Shown piece by piece: positions 46,801 through 54,972 of a stretch of 64,000 nt of DNA. The notes under the pieces were generated by a model. It was given only the letters and a program-made list of their open reading frames with translations, was not told the DNA's origin and did not search any database. A program made the position numbers and the translations under genes. Each line of letters starts with the position of its first letter. Position 1 is the first letter of the stretch. Source of the stretch: Leifsonia sp052114085 (GTDB taxonomy: Bacteria; Actinomycetota; Actinomycetes; Actinomycetales; Microbacteriaceae); assembly GCF_052114085.1 (NCBI RefSeq), contig NZ_JBFREB010000001.1, positions 1,984,001 to 2,048,000 of the forward strand. The letters are read 5' to 3'.

Positions 46801-46882
46801 CATCGAGCTCCGCCCGGACAGAGCTCAGCCCCACGAACCCGGCACGCGCCAGGGCCGTGAGGGAGAGCTGCTGCCGGGTCAC
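43859..46882 (-). CDS. glnE: Bifunctional glutamine synthetase adenylyltransferase/adenylyl-removing enzyme
   Basis: 1007 residues. Adds and removes AMP on glutamine synthetase to tune its activity to nitrogen supply. Two nucleotidyltransferase domains are visible: the N-terminal deadenylylase with LSDVDVIFVTEG (about 250) and the C-terminal adenylylase with GFGSDADVMYVF (about 745), each followed by RPEGKDG/RPEGKNG. The GTG at 46882 is 10 bases after the glnA2 stop; the two genes form an operon. The target Tyr402 is in GlnA upstream. Confidence 0.95.
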   Translation of the reverse strand: MTRQQLSLTALARAGFVGLSSVRAELDELADLTGLAPEQLTSAISVAADPDTALAWALRLVRHAPAQAAESFRTEEDARRLFRVIGASEGVAEFFLRQPDQLDALARPVGGLPSADELRADLLDAVGATDGVAADAEETAWTALRIRYRRRLVQLASVDLEQPDPVAGFDAVAAALSDLAAAALEASLAVARRMTMGAGPGRYPEEQVRATPFAVIGMGKAGARELNYLSDVDVIFVTEGVESAGLEPGRAVDIGTRLAMLTMRGIYEPAVEPGLWEVDPNLRPEGKDGALVRTLESHVAYYDRWAKGWEFQALLKARPLAGDHGLGQRYVDALAPKVWSSASRENFVESVQRMRVRVTDNIPDDEVHYQLKLGPGGLRDVEFTVQLLQLVHGQIDEQVRQRDTLSALDALAAQGYIGREESAAFSHDYRSLRLMEHRLQLRRLTRTHLMPRDEADVRILARATGLAPNADQLLVTWNEIKHRVRGLHERLFYRPLLSAVAATSTEDARLAGGVGLTSVQAEARLAAIGFRDPRGALAHIGALTSGVSRRATIQRHLLPVMLQWFADGPDPDYGLLTFRRLSEELGGTHWYLRMLRDSSGAAERLTRVLSGSRFAGELLGRIPESAAWLESEDELRPRPAALLRDETAAILARHESVDTAAAALRAMRRREILRLAISGILGFATIEQLAHGLSDVSENIIGGVLQAIRSARGDADQLEFAVIGMGRFGGRELGFGSDADVMYVFRPLAADQEAANRSALAIVSELNRLTEDNRLPLDLDIGLRPEGKNGPPVRSLESYRAYYRRWSLTWEAQALLRARGIAGDAALLADFEELADEVRYPHDIGEQQIREVKRIKARVENERLPQGADPSRHLKLGRGSLSDVEWFVQLIQLQHAADVPGLRTPSTLDALAAAAEHGFVADEDAARLREAWIFASRTRSAMTLWTDKTADVLPSDRVALDGVARLMEYPPGSASRLEEDYLAVTRRARQVFERGFYGPPQRPVPTG

Positions 46883-46892
46883 GACGAAGCGG

Positions 46893-48230
46893 TCAGAGGA
46901 TCTCGAGGTTGGTGCGCAATTCGTACGGGGTGACCTGCGCCCGGTACTCCGCCCATTCACGGCGCTTGTTGAGGAGCACGTAGTTGAACGCCTGCTCCCC
47001 CAGCGTCTCGGCGACGAGCTCGGAATCCTCCATCAGCGAGATGGCGTGATCGAGGCTTGCCGGCAGCTGGTTGTAGCCGAGCGCGCGGCGCTCCCCGTCG
47101 GAGAGAGCCCAGACGTTGTCCTCCGCCTCCGGCGGCAGCTCGTACTGCCCCTCGATGCCCTTGAGCCCGGCCGCGAGCAGCAGAGAGAAGGCGAGGTACG
47201 GGTTGGCGGCGGAGTCCATCGCGCGGTACTCGACGCGCGAGCTCTGGCCCTTGTTCGGCTTGTACAGCGGAACGCGGACCAGTGCGGAGCGGTTGTTGTG
47301 CCCCCAGCTGACGAAGCTGGGCGCCTCGTCACCGCCCCAGAGGCGCTTGTAGGAGTTCACGAACTGGTTGGTGACCGCGGTGATCTCCGGCGCGTGGCGC
47401 AGCAGGCCCGCGATGAACTGGCGGCCGATCTTCGACAGCTGGTACTGGGCGCCCGCCTCGAAGAAGGCGTTGGTGTCGCCCTCGAACAGCGACATGTGGG
47501 TGTGCATCCCGGATCCCGGGTGCCCGGAGAGCGGCTTCGGCATGAATGTCGCGTAGACGCCCTGCTCGATGGCGACCTCTTTGATGACCGTGCGGAACGT
47601 CATGATGTTGTCCGCCGTGGTCAGAGCGTCCGCATACCGCAGGTCGATCTCGTTCTGCCCCGGGCCCGCCTCGTGGTGGCTGAACTCGACCGAGATCCCG
47701 AGGTCTTCCAGCATGCGCACGGAGCGGCGGCGGAAGTCGTGTGCGGTGCCGCCGGGCACGTTGTCGAAGTAGCCGGCCGAGTCCACGGGATCCGGGCCGT
47801 CCTCGCCGAACGACGACGACTTCAGCAGGTAGAACTCGATCTCGGGATGCGTGTAGAAGGTGAAGCCGCGGTCAGCGGCCTTCTCGAGCGTCCGCTTCAG
47901 CACGTTGCGGGGGTCGGACACCGCGGGCTGGCCGTCGGGCGTCGTGATGTCGCAGAACATGCGGGCGGTCGGGTCGATCTCGCCTCGCCACGGCAGGATC
48001 TGGAACGTGGTCGCATCCGGCAGCGCGAGGAGGTCGGACTCGTAGTTGCGCGTCAGGCCTTCGATGGCGGAGCCGTCGAAGCCGAGCCCCTCGCTGAAGG
48101 CCCCTTCGACCTCGGCCGGAGCGATGGCGACGGACTTGAGCGTGCCCACCACGTCGGTGAACCACAGCCTCACGAACTTGACGCCACGCTCCTCGATCGT
48201 GCGAAGAACGAAGTCGCGCTGCTTGTCCAT
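46893..48230 (-). CDS. glnA2: Second glutamine synthetase (GlnA2 type)
   Basis: 445 residues. Begins MDKQRDFVLRTIEERGVKFVRLWFTDVVG; has FDGSAIEG, PEIEFYLL, FMPKPLSGHPGSGMHTHMS and SRVEYRAMDSAANPYL. This is the short actinobacterial GlnA2 group next to glnE; members are reported in glutamine or polyamine-linked metabolism rather than main ammonia assimilation. No GlnR box lies upstream. A ribosome-binding site AAAGGGG and a TAGTCT -10 candidate precede the ATG at 48230. Confidence 0.93.
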   Translation of the reverse strand: MDKQRDFVLRTIEERGVKFVRLWFTDVVGTLKSVAIAPAEVEGAFSEGLGFDGSAIEGLTRNYESDLLALPDATTFQILPWRGEIDPTARMFCDITTPDGQPAVSDPRNVLKRTLEKAADRGFTFYTHPEIEFYLLKSSSFGEDGPDPVDSAGYFDNVPGGTAHDFRRRSVRMLEDLGISVEFSHHEAGPGQNEIDLRYADALTTADNIMTFRTVIKEVAIEQGVYATFMPKPLSGHPGSGMHTHMSLFEGDTNAFFEAGAQYQLSKIGRQFIAGLLRHAPEITAVTNQFVNSYKRLWGGDEAPSFVSWGHNNRSALVRVPLYKPNKGQSSRVEYRAMDSAANPYLAFSLLLAAGLKGIEGQYELPPEAEDNVWALSDGERRALGYNQLPASLDHAISLMEDSELVAETLGEQAFNYVLLNKRREWAEYRAQVTPYELRTNLEIL

Positions 48231-48261
48231 CCTGCCCCTTTCCTCGGCCGGTTCCAGACTA

Positions 48262-48459
48262 GTGGGACAGCGGCGGTGGCATGACGACTCGGACAGCAGA
48301 CTCCTGTTGCATCTCATCGAGGCGGGCGAGCAGCGCATCCGCGAGGAGCGCGCGCAACAGATCGACGAGCGCCGCGCCGAGTTGGAGCGCATGAGCGCTC
48401 GATACGCAGGCATGTTCACCGAGAGCCTCGCTTCGATCCGCGAAGGTTGGCCCGAGTGA
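48262..48459 (+). CDS. VapB-like antitoxin, short
   Basis: 65 residues from a GTG at 48262. Mostly helical and charged: LLLHLIEAGEQRIREERAQQIDERRAEL, then a tail MFTESLASIREGWPE. It overlaps the PIN-domain gene by 4 bases (GTGA), the usual antitoxin-toxin coupling. No DNA-binding N-terminal domain is visible and the start is only 31 bases from the divergent glnA2 start, so the gene may have lost its 5' part. Confidence 0.6.
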   Translation: MGQRRWHDDSDSRLLLHLIEAGEQRIREERAQQIDERRAELERMSARYAGMFTESLASIREGWPE

Positions 48460-48842
48460 CCCTCGCCGTGGACGCAGGGGTCCTGATCGCAATTCTTGAT
48501 CCTTGGGATATCCACCACGCAGCGGCGACTGAAGTATTCGCCGTGGGAACCCGGTATCTGGTGCACCCGGTCAACGTGGCCCAAGCCCTCATCAATCCGG
48601 AACGGGAGGGCCACGCCCTCGAGGCGTTCGAGGACCTTCGCCGCTTCGGCGTCACGCTGACGACGCTCGGCCCCAACGAACCACTGATCCTCGCGCGCAT
48701 CCGAGCCGAACATGGCCTCCGCATGCCCGACGCATGCGCCCTCGCTGTAGCGGTGGGCAACGACATCCCTCTGGTCACGTTCGACACGCAACTCGCTTCG
48801 GCCGCGTCGGAACGGGGACTCCTCGAGCCAGTGCCCGTCTGA
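48456..48842 (+). CDS. vapC: PIN-domain (VapC-like) toxin
   Basis: 128 residues. PIN fold: VTLAVDAGVLIA with the first acidic residue, MPDACALAVAV and VTFDTQLA with the later ones. The second acidic position, usually E in a LAEVL-like motif, reads VAQALINPE, with Gln. Family members are Mg-dependent RNases; the substitution makes full activity doubtful. Start GTG at 48456 overlaps the antitoxin stop. Confidence 0.78.
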   Translation: MTLAVDAGVLIAILDPWDIHHAAATEVFAVGTRYLVHPVNVAQALINPEREGHALEAFEDLRRFGVTLTTLGPNEPLILARIRAEHGLRMPDACALAVAVGNDIPLVTFDTQLASAASERGLLEPVPV

Positions 48843-48864
48843 GTCCGGACTTCCGCTCCGTCAC

Positions 48865-48870
48865 TAGACT
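48865..48870 (+). promoter_or_regulatory. -10 hexamer of panB, leaderless type
   Basis: TAGACT, 6 bases before the ATG of panB. Confidence 0.55.
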
Positions 48871-48876
48871 GACCGC

Positions 48877-49728
48877 ATGAGCGAGCAGTCACCGGTGCCC
48901 TCCGTCCACCCCACCACCTCGTCGATGCAGGCGCTGAAGCGGGTGCGCACTCGCCACTTCCAGGCGGCGAAGGAAGAGGGGGCGCCGTTCACAGGACTGA
49001 CCAGCTACGACATGCTGACCGCGCAGATCTTCGACGAGGCCGGGATCGACTTCCTGCTCGTCGGCGACTCGGCCGGAAACAACGTGCTCGGCTACGACAC
49101 GACCCTGCCGGTGACGGTCGACGACCTCATCCCGCTGACGCGCGCGGTCGCTAAGGCGGTCAAGCGCGCCTTCGTCGTGGCGGACATGCCGTTCGGTTCG
49201 TACGAGACCGGGCCGCTGGAGGCGCTCCACACAGCAGTGCGGTTCATGAAGGAGACCGGCGCCCACGCGGTGAAGCTCGAAGGCGGACGGCGCAGCGCCG
49301 AGCAGATCCGGCGCATCGTGGATGCGGGCATCCCCGTCATGGCGCACATCGGCTTCACGCCGCAGAGTGAGCACGGCCTCGGCGGGCACCTCGTGCAGGG
49401 GCGCGGGGACAGCGTCGAGGAGCTGCTCGCCGACGCCCACGCGGTCGAGGAGGCCGGTGCGTTCGCGGTCGTGCTCGAGATGGTGCCGGCCGAGGCCGCG
49501 AAGCGGGTCACCGCCGAGCTCCGCATCCCGACCGTCGGGGTCGGCGCAGGTCCGCACGTCGACGGGCAGCTGCTGGTGTGGACGGACTGGGCCGGGTTCA
49601 CGACCGGGCGCATCCCTCGCTTCGTCAAGCAGTACGCCGACCTCAAGACGGTGCTGTCGGATGCCGCGCGCGCCTACAAGGCGGACGTGCAGGAGGGGTC
49701 GTTCCCGACCCAGGAGCACAGCTTCTAG
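48877..49728 (+). CDS. panB: 3-methyl-2-oxobutanoate hydroxymethyltransferase
   Basis: 283 residues. First committed step of pantothenate synthesis, using methylene-tetrahydrofolate. TIM-barrel motifs: LTSYDMLTAQIFDEAGIDFLLVGDSAGN, ADMPFGSYE, KLEGG, MAHIGFTPQS and VVLEMVPAE with the catalytic Glu. Its stop codon shares a CTAG with the stop of the convergent SPOR-like gene, a 4-base overlap. Confidence 0.96.
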   Translation: MSEQSPVPSVHPTTSSMQALKRVRTRHFQAAKEEGAPFTGLTSYDMLTAQIFDEAGIDFLLVGDSAGNNVLGYDTTLPVTVDDLIPLTRAVAKAVKRAFVVADMPFGSYETGPLEALHTAVRFMKETGAHAVKLEGGRRSAEQIRRIVDAGIPVMAHIGFTPQSEHGLGGHLVQGRGDSVEELLADAHAVEEAGAFAVVLEMVPAEAAKRVTAELRIPTVGVGAGPHVDGQLLVWTDWAGFTTGRIPRFVKQYADLKTVLSDAARAYKADVQEGSFPTQEHSF

Positions 49729-49934
49729 CGGTTGTCCTCGGCGTCCTCTTCCGCCCACTTGGCCGAGTTCTCGCGGAGCTTCTCCAGCGCGTGCTCGGCC
49801 TCCTCGCGGGTGTCGAACGGGCCGACGCGGTTCGGCGCAGGAGACAGGAAGCCCTGCTCGACCTCGCCGGTCTTCATGTTGTACCAGTACTTGTGCTCGG
49901 CGTCCTGCTTGATGCCGTACTCGTCGCTCGTCAT
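49725..49934 (-). CDS. Small SPOR-like protein next to map
   Basis: 69 residues, cytosolic, no signal peptide. KYWYNMKTGEVEQGFLSPAPNRVGPFDTREEAEHALEKL resembles a minimal SPOR-like fold (aromatic strand, VGPF, then a helix). Conserved in actinobacteria beside map; role unknown. Its ATG has TACGAT 7 bases upstream, and that hexamer overlaps the start codon of the divergent map gene. Confidence 0.82.
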   Translation of the reverse strand: MTSDEYGIKQDAEHKYWYNMKTGEVEQGFLSPAPNRVGPFDTREEAEHALEKLRENSAKWAEEDAEDNR

Positions 49935-49947
49935 AGAGTTGATCGTA
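49934..49947. promoter_or_regulatory. Overlapping divergent leaderless promoters of map and the SPOR-like gene
   Basis: Only 12 bases separate the two start codons. Rightward -10 TAGAGT (49934-49939) lies 7 bases before the map ATG and overlaps the other gene's start codon. Leftward -10 TACGAT (49942-49947) lies 7 bases before the SPOR-like ATG and overlaps the map start codon. Confidence 0.65.
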
Positions 49948-50813
49948 TGCCCAAGGATTCCACCGGTCACCTCATCCCGGGCCGCGTCAGCGCGATGCGC
50001 CCGGTCCCCAGCCGCATCCCGCGACCGGAGTACGTGGGCCGCCCGGGACCGGCGCCGTACACGCGGGGCGACGTCTACACCCCCGACGAGGTGGAGCTGA
50101 TCCGCGAGTCGGGGCGGATCGCCGCGCAGGCGATCGCGTTGGTCGGCGAGGCGGTGCGACCGGGCGTGACGACCGAGGAGCTCGACATCATCGGGCACGG
50201 GTTCCTGCTCGCGCACGACGCGTATCCCTCCACGCTCGGCTACCGCGGCTACACCAAGTCGATCTGCAGCTCGGTCAACGAGGTGGTGTGCCACGGCATC
50301 CCGGACGACACGGTGATCGAGGACGGCGACATCGTCAACATCGACATCACGGCGTACAAGAACGGCTTCCACGGGGACAGCAACCAGACCTTCATCGCGG
50401 GTACGGCCTCGGCGGAGGTCACGCAGCTCGTCGACCGCACCCGCGAGGCGCTGAACCGTGGCATCAAGGCGGTCGCGCCGGGACGCCAGGTCAACGTCAT
50501 CGGGCGTGCGATCGAGTCGTACGCCAAGCGCTTCGGCTACGGCGTGGTCCGCGACTTCACCGGGCATGGTGTCGGGGCGGCTTTCCACTCGGGGCTGATC
50601 ATCCCGCACTACGACGCGGCGCCCAGCCACGACGACGTGATGGAGCCCGGGATGGTGTTCACCATCGAGCCGATGCTCACCCTCGGTACGCACGAGTGGG
50701 AGATGTGGCCGGACGATTGGACGGTCGTCACGCGGGATCGCAGTGTCACGGCCCAGTTCGAGCACACGCTGGTCGTGACCGAGCGCGGGGCGGAGATCCT
50801 CACCCTCCCCTGA
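49947..50813 (+). CDS. map: Methionine aminopeptidase, type I
   Basis: 288 residues. Removes the initiator methionine from new proteins; two-metal enzyme. Metal ligands are in NIDITAYKNGFHGDSNQTF (two Asp), GHGVGAAFHSG (His), FTIEPMLT (Glu) and QFEHTLVV (Glu); the substrate-site His is in CHGIPDD. An N-terminal extension of about 35 residues with PRPEYVGRPGP is typical of actinobacterial MetAP1. The start is supported by the leaderless -10. Confidence 0.95.
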   Translation: MPKDSTGHLIPGRVSAMRPVPSRIPRPEYVGRPGPAPYTRGDVYTPDEVELIRESGRIAAQAIALVGEAVRPGVTTEELDIIGHGFLLAHDAYPSTLGYRGYTKSICSSVNEVVCHGIPDDTVIEDGDIVNIDITAYKNGFHGDSNQTFIAGTASAEVTQLVDRTREALNRGIKAVAPGRQVNVIGRAIESYAKRFGYGVVRDFTGHGVGAAFHSGLIIPHYDAAPSHDDVMEPGMVFTIEPMLTLGTHEWEMWPDDWTVVTRDRSVTAQFEHTLVVTERGAEILTLP

Positions 50814-50830
50814 CCTCCTCCAATGCGCGG

Positions 50831-50836
50831 TAGATT
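50831..50836 (+). promoter_or_regulatory. -10 hexamer of ppgK, leaderless type
   Basis: TAGATT, 6 bases before the ATG. Confidence 0.55.
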
Positions 50837-50842
50837 CGTGTC

Positions 50843-51688
50843 ATGACTTCGCAGAATCACGCGATCGGCATCGACATCGGCGGTACGGGGATCAAGGGAG
50901 GGCTGGTCGACCTGACGACCGGTGAGCTGGTCAGCGACCGGGTCAAGCTCCCCACTCCGGACGGGGGCAAGCCCGACGACATCGTGGAGACCACCAAGGA
51001 GATCGTCGACCAGCTGGCGAAGGCGGAGCCGGACGCGCCGGTGGGCGTCTGCTTCCCGGCGATCGTCAGCCACGGCGTGACGCTCTCCGCGGCGAACGTG
51101 GCCAAGGACTGGATCGGGCTCCACGCCGAGAACCTGTTCGAGAAGGCGCTCGGTCGCGACATCCACTTCGTCAATGACGCGGACGCTGCCGGCTACGCCG
51201 AGACCCGCTTCGGTGCGGCGAAGGGCAAGGACGGCCTGGTCATCATGACGACACTCGGCACGGGGATCGGCTCAGCCCTCATCTACGACGGCATCCTCAT
51301 CCCGAACGCCGAGCTCGGCCACCTCGAGGTCGACGGGCACGACGCCGAGTCGCGTGCCGCGTACTCCGCCAAGGAGCGCGAAGACCTCAGTTGGGAGAAG
51401 TGGGCCAAGCGGTTGCAGAAGTACTACTCGACCGTCGAGTTCCTGTTCACTCCCGACCTCTTCATCGTCGGCGGTGGAGTGTCGAAGAATTACCAGGAGT
51501 TCCTCCCGCTGCTGAAGCTGAAGACGCCGATCGTTCCGGCGGTGCACCGCAACAACGCGGGCATCCTGGGCGCGGCAGCCCTCGCGGTCCGCGGCGAGCG
51601 CCGTGACGCCGGGCACCGTGGTCGCAGCGGCGAGGTCGGCACACCGGACGACGCACTCACCCCCGCCGGCGCCGCTCCGGGCGCCTGA
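50843..51688 (+). CDS. ppgK: Polyphosphate glucokinase
   Basis: 281 residues. ROK-family kinase that phosphorylates glucose with polyphosphate or ATP. GIDIGGTGIKGGLVD near residue 8, VNDADAAGYAE with the catalytic Asp, TLGTGIGSALIYDG, and NAELGHLEVDG are as in actinobacterial PPGK. The C-terminal 35 residues are a disordered extension. Own leaderless promoter; the kdpD homologue starts 36 bases further. Confidence 0.93.
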   Translation: MTSQNHAIGIDIGGTGIKGGLVDLTTGELVSDRVKLPTPDGGKPDDIVETTKEIVDQLAKAEPDAPVGVCFPAIVSHGVTLSAANVAKDWIGLHAENLFEKALGRDIHFVNDADAAGYAETRFGAAKGKDGLVIMTTLGTGIGSALIYDGILIPNAELGHLEVDGHDAESRAAYSAKEREDLSWEKWAKRLQKYYSTVEFLFTPDLFIVGGGVSKNYQEFLPLLKLKTPIVPAVHRNNAGILGAAALAVRGERRDAGHRGRSGEVGTPDDALTPAGAAPGA

Positions 51689-51724
51689 CGCGGCGCGTCT
51701 GGACCGATAGCAGAGGGCGGACGC

Positions 51725-54253
51725 ATGCCTCGTGGTCACCTCAGGGTGATGCTCGGCGCCGCCCCCGGCGTCGGGAAGACGTACGCGATGCTCGAAGAGG
51801 GCAGACGGCTGAGAGCGCTCGGCACGGATGTGGTGGTCGCGGTCGCAGAGACGCACGGCCGCGCCGCCACGGCCGCGATGCTCGACGGGCTGGAGGTCAT
51901 CCCCCGCGCGGTGACCGAGCACCGGGGTGTCACCCTGGACGAACTCGACCTGGATGCCGTGCTGCGGCGCTCCCCACAGGTCGCGCTGGTTGACGAGCTC
52001 GCGCACACCAACGCTCCCGGTTCGCGCAACGAGAAGCGGTGGCAGGATGTGGACGCCATGCTCGCCGCCGGGATCGACGTCATGTCGACGGTCAACATCC
52101 AGCACATCGAGTCGCTCGGCGACGTGGTGCAGCAGATCACCGGCGTGCAACAGCGCGAGACGATCCCCGACGCGGTCCTCCGACGTGCGGACCAGATCGA
52201 GGTGGTCGATCTGGCCCCGCAGGCGCTGCGCGACCGGCTCGCCGACGGCGTCGTCTACCCGGCAGCGCGCATCGACGCCGCTCTGTCGAACTACTTCCGG
52301 TTGGGCAACCTGACCGCCCTGCGCGAACTGGCCCTGCTCTGGCTGGCCGACGAGGTGGACAGTGCGCTGCAGCGGTACCGCGCCGAACATGGGATCGCGG
52401 GAACCTGGGAGGCGCGCGAACGGGTCGTGGTGGCGCTCACCGGTGGCCCGGAGGGCGAAACGCTGCTGCGGCGCGGCGCCCGGATCGCTGCGCGGAGTGG
52501 CGGCGGCGAGCTGCTGGCGGTGCACGTCACCAGCCCGGACGGCCTCCGCGAGGCGGCTCCCGGCGCCCTGGCCGCCCAGCGAGCGCTGGTCGAGCAGCTC
52601 GGCGGCAGCTACCACCAGGTCGTCGGCGACGACATTCCGCGCGCACTGGTGGAGTTCGCTCGCGGCGAGAACGCGACCCAGCTCGTCATCGGGGTGTCCC
52701 GGCGCAGCCGGCTGGCGGCCCTCCTCACCGGGCCGGGGATCGGAGCGACGGTCATCCGCGCATCCGGCGACATCGACGTCCACATCGTCTCGCATGCCCG
52801 GGCCGGCGGCCGCTTCTCGCTGCCGCGGCCCCGCGGCGGACTCACCGTGCGCCGCCGGGTGTACGGATTCGCCCTCGCGCTGGTCGGCGGCCCCCTGCTG
52901 ACGCTGGTACTGGCGAACACGCGCTCCCCGGAGTCGATGACGGCGGACGTGCTCGGTTACCAGCTGCTCACCGTGGTGGTCGCACTCGTCGGCGGCATCT
53001 GGCCGGCCCTGTTCGCCGCGCTGCTGTCCGGGCTCACGCTCGACTACTTCTTCGTCGAGCCGCTGTACACGATCACGGTCGGCGAGCCCCTGCACCTGAT
53101 CGCGCTCATCCTCTACGTGGTTATCGCCGCCCTGGTGAGCCTGGTCGTCGACCTCGCCGCCCGACGGTCACGCGAGGCACGGCGGGCCGCAGCGGAGGCG
53201 GAGCTGCTGGCGACCGTCGCCGGCGGTGTCATCCGCGGCGAGGATTCGGTGCACGCGCTCGTGGCGCGCACCCGGGAGGCGTTCGGATTGAGCGCGGTGC
53301 GACTGTGGTCCGTCGACGGCGACGAGCTGCTCGCGGCCGACGGGGAGCCGGCGGAAGCGGAGTCGGCGGAAGCAGAGTCTGCGGAAGCGGAGGAATCACG
53401 CACCGAGCGGCTCCCGGTGGGGACGCGAGCCGTGCTGGAACTCGCGGGCCGCGATCTGGAGGCAGGCGATCGCAGGCTTCTGGCCGCCATCGTGGCGCAA
53501 CTCGACGCTGCGCTGGAGCACCGCGACCTCGCCGCCACCGCATCCGAGCTGGGCCCACTCGCGGAGGCCGACCGCGTGCGAACAGCACTGCTCGCCGCGG
53601 TCGGGCATGACCTCCGCAGGCCGCTCGCCGCAGCCACGGCCGCCGTCACCACCCTGCGTCAGCCCGATCTCCGACTCGATGCCGACGATCGGGAAGCACT
53701 GCTGGAAACTGCGGAGGACAGCCTCAACGGGCTGGCCGGCCTCGTCACCGCTCTGCTCGACGCGAGCAGGATCCAGGCCGGAGTCCTCGCCGTGTCGCTG
53801 AATTCGACCGAGCTCGACGACGTCATCCTTCCCGCCCTCGACGAATTGGGGATCGGCCCTGCCGACGTCGAACTGGACCTGCCGGAGAACGTGTCGTCGG
53901 TCCTCGCGGACGGCGTCCTGCTGCAACGTGTCGTGGTCAACCTGCTGGGAAACGCGCTCCGTTTCAGCCCAGCGGGCACGCGTCCCGCGCTCGCGGCCAG
54001 CGAGTTCGCCGGCACTGTGCAGCTGCGGGTGATCGACCACGGCCCCGGCATCCCGATCGAGCGCAGGGAGGCCGTCTTCGCGCCGTTCCAGCGGCTCGGC
54101 GACACCGACAACGAGAGCGGGATCGGCCTCGGCCTCGCTCTCTCGAAAGGGTTCGTGGAGGGCATGGGCGGCTCGCTCGAAGCCGAGGACACCCCGGGCG
54201 GCGGCCTCACCATGGTGATCGCGCTCCCCGCATCCGGAGAGGACGTCGCATGA
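51725..54253 (+). CDS. kdpD: KdpD-type sensor histidine kinase
   Basis: 842 residues. Domains in order: KdpD N-terminal domain with Walker A GAAPGVGKTYAM (11-22) and VDELAHTNAPGSRNEKRW; a USP-like domain (about 235-350); four transmembrane segments (about 380-480); a GAF-like region with an acidic repeat AEAESAEAES (about 540); HisKA with the phosphorylated His628 in VGHDLRRPLAAA; and HATPase with NLLGNALRFSP and GIGLGLALS. Controls K+ uptake genes in relatives. No kdpFABC lies in this window. Overlaps kdpE by ATGA. Confidence 0.93.
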   Translation: MPRGHLRVMLGAAPGVGKTYAMLEEGRRLRALGTDVVVAVAETHGRAATAAMLDGLEVIPRAVTEHRGVTLDELDLDAVLRRSPQVALVDELAHTNAPGSRNEKRWQDVDAMLAAGIDVMSTVNIQHIESLGDVVQQITGVQQRETIPDAVLRRADQIEVVDLAPQALRDRLADGVVYPAARIDAALSNYFRLGNLTALRELALLWLADEVDSALQRYRAEHGIAGTWEARERVVVALTGGPEGETLLRRGARIAARSGGGELLAVHVTSPDGLREAAPGALAAQRALVEQLGGSYHQVVGDDIPRALVEFARGENATQLVIGVSRRSRLAALLTGPGIGATVIRASGDIDVHIVSHARAGGRFSLPRPRGGLTVRRRVYGFALALVGGPLLTLVLANTRSPESMTADVLGYQLLTVVVALVGGIWPALFAALLSGLTLDYFFVEPLYTITVGEPLHLIALILYVVIAALVSLVVDLAARRSREARRAAAEAELLATVAGGVIRGEDSVHALVARTREAFGLSAVRLWSVDGDELLAADGEPAEAESAEAESAEAEESRTERLPVGTRAVLELAGRDLEAGDRRLLAAIVAQLDAALEHRDLAATASELGPLAEADRVRTALLAAVGHDLRRPLAAATAAVTTLRQPDLRLDADDREALLETAEDSLNGLAGLVTALLDASRIQAGVLAVSLNSTELDDVILPALDELGIGPADVELDLPENVSSVLADGVLLQRVVVNLLGNALRFSPAGTRPALAASEFAGTVQLRVIDHGPGIPIERREAVFAPFQRLGDTDNESGIGLGLALSKGFVEGMGGSLEAEDTPGGGLTMVIALPASGEDVA

Positions 54254-54942
54254 AGGTGCTGATCGCCGACGACGACGCGCAGATCCTTCGCGCGCTGCGC
54301 ATCCTGCTGACGGCTCGGGGATACGAGGTGCTGACCGCGCGCACCGGCGCGGAGGCCGTGACTCAGGCGGTCGAACACCACCCCGACCTCGTCATGCTCG
54401 ACCTCGGGATGCCGGAGCTCGACGGCATCGAGGTGATCGAGGGGTTGCGGGGCTGGACCAGCGTCCCGATCCTCGTCGTCTCCGGCCGCACCGGCTCCGG
54501 CGACAAGGTGGACGCACTCGACGCCGGCGCGGACGACTACGTGACCAAGCCGTTCGCCGCCGACGAGCTCCTCGCCCGCATCCGCGCGCTGACCCGTCGT
54601 CAGCAGGCAGTCGCGGATGAGCCGGTCGTCGCCTTCGGCGACGTGACGGTCGACCTGGCGGCGCGCCAGGTCACCCGGAAGGTCGGGGAGCGCACCGAAA
54701 CCGTGCGGCTGACCCCCACGGAGTGGACGATCCTCGAGGTGCTGCTGCGCAACCCCAACCGCCTGGTGACCCGGCAGGCGGTCCTCACGCAGGTCTGGGG
54801 TCCCCAGTACACCAGCGACACCGGGTACCTGCGGCTCTACCTCGCGCAACTGCGCAAGAAGCTGGAGCCGGAACCCTCGCGGCCGCGGTACCTGCTCACC
54901 GAGCCCGGGATGGGATACCGCTTCTCGCCGGACCCCGCCTGA
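54250..54942 (+). CDS. kdpE: KdpE-type response regulator
   Basis: 230 residues. Receiver domain with acidic pocket (IADDDAQ), phospho-acceptor Asp51 in VMLDLGMPELDG and Lys in DDYVTKPF, then an OmpR/PhoB winged helix (about 130-228) with LTPTEWTILEVLLRNPNRLVT. Partner of the KdpD kinase with which it overlaps by 4 bases. Confidence 0.94.
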   Translation: MKVLIADDDAQILRALRILLTARGYEVLTARTGAEAVTQAVEHHPDLVMLDLGMPELDGIEVIEGLRGWTSVPILVVSGRTGSGDKVDALDAGADDYVTKPFAADELLARIRALTRRQQAVADEPVVAFGDVTVDLAARQVTRKVGERTETVRLTPTEWTILEVLLRNPNRLVTRQAVLTQVWGPQYTSDTGYLRLYLAQLRKKLEPEPSRPRYLLTEPGMGYRFSPDPA

Positions 54943-54972
54943 GCGAGGCGTCGATCGATACGCGAAGGGAAT

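Noticed and set aside
48231..48261. GlnR site upstream of glnA2
   Set aside because: No gTnAc-n6-GaAAc arrangement is present in the short gap.
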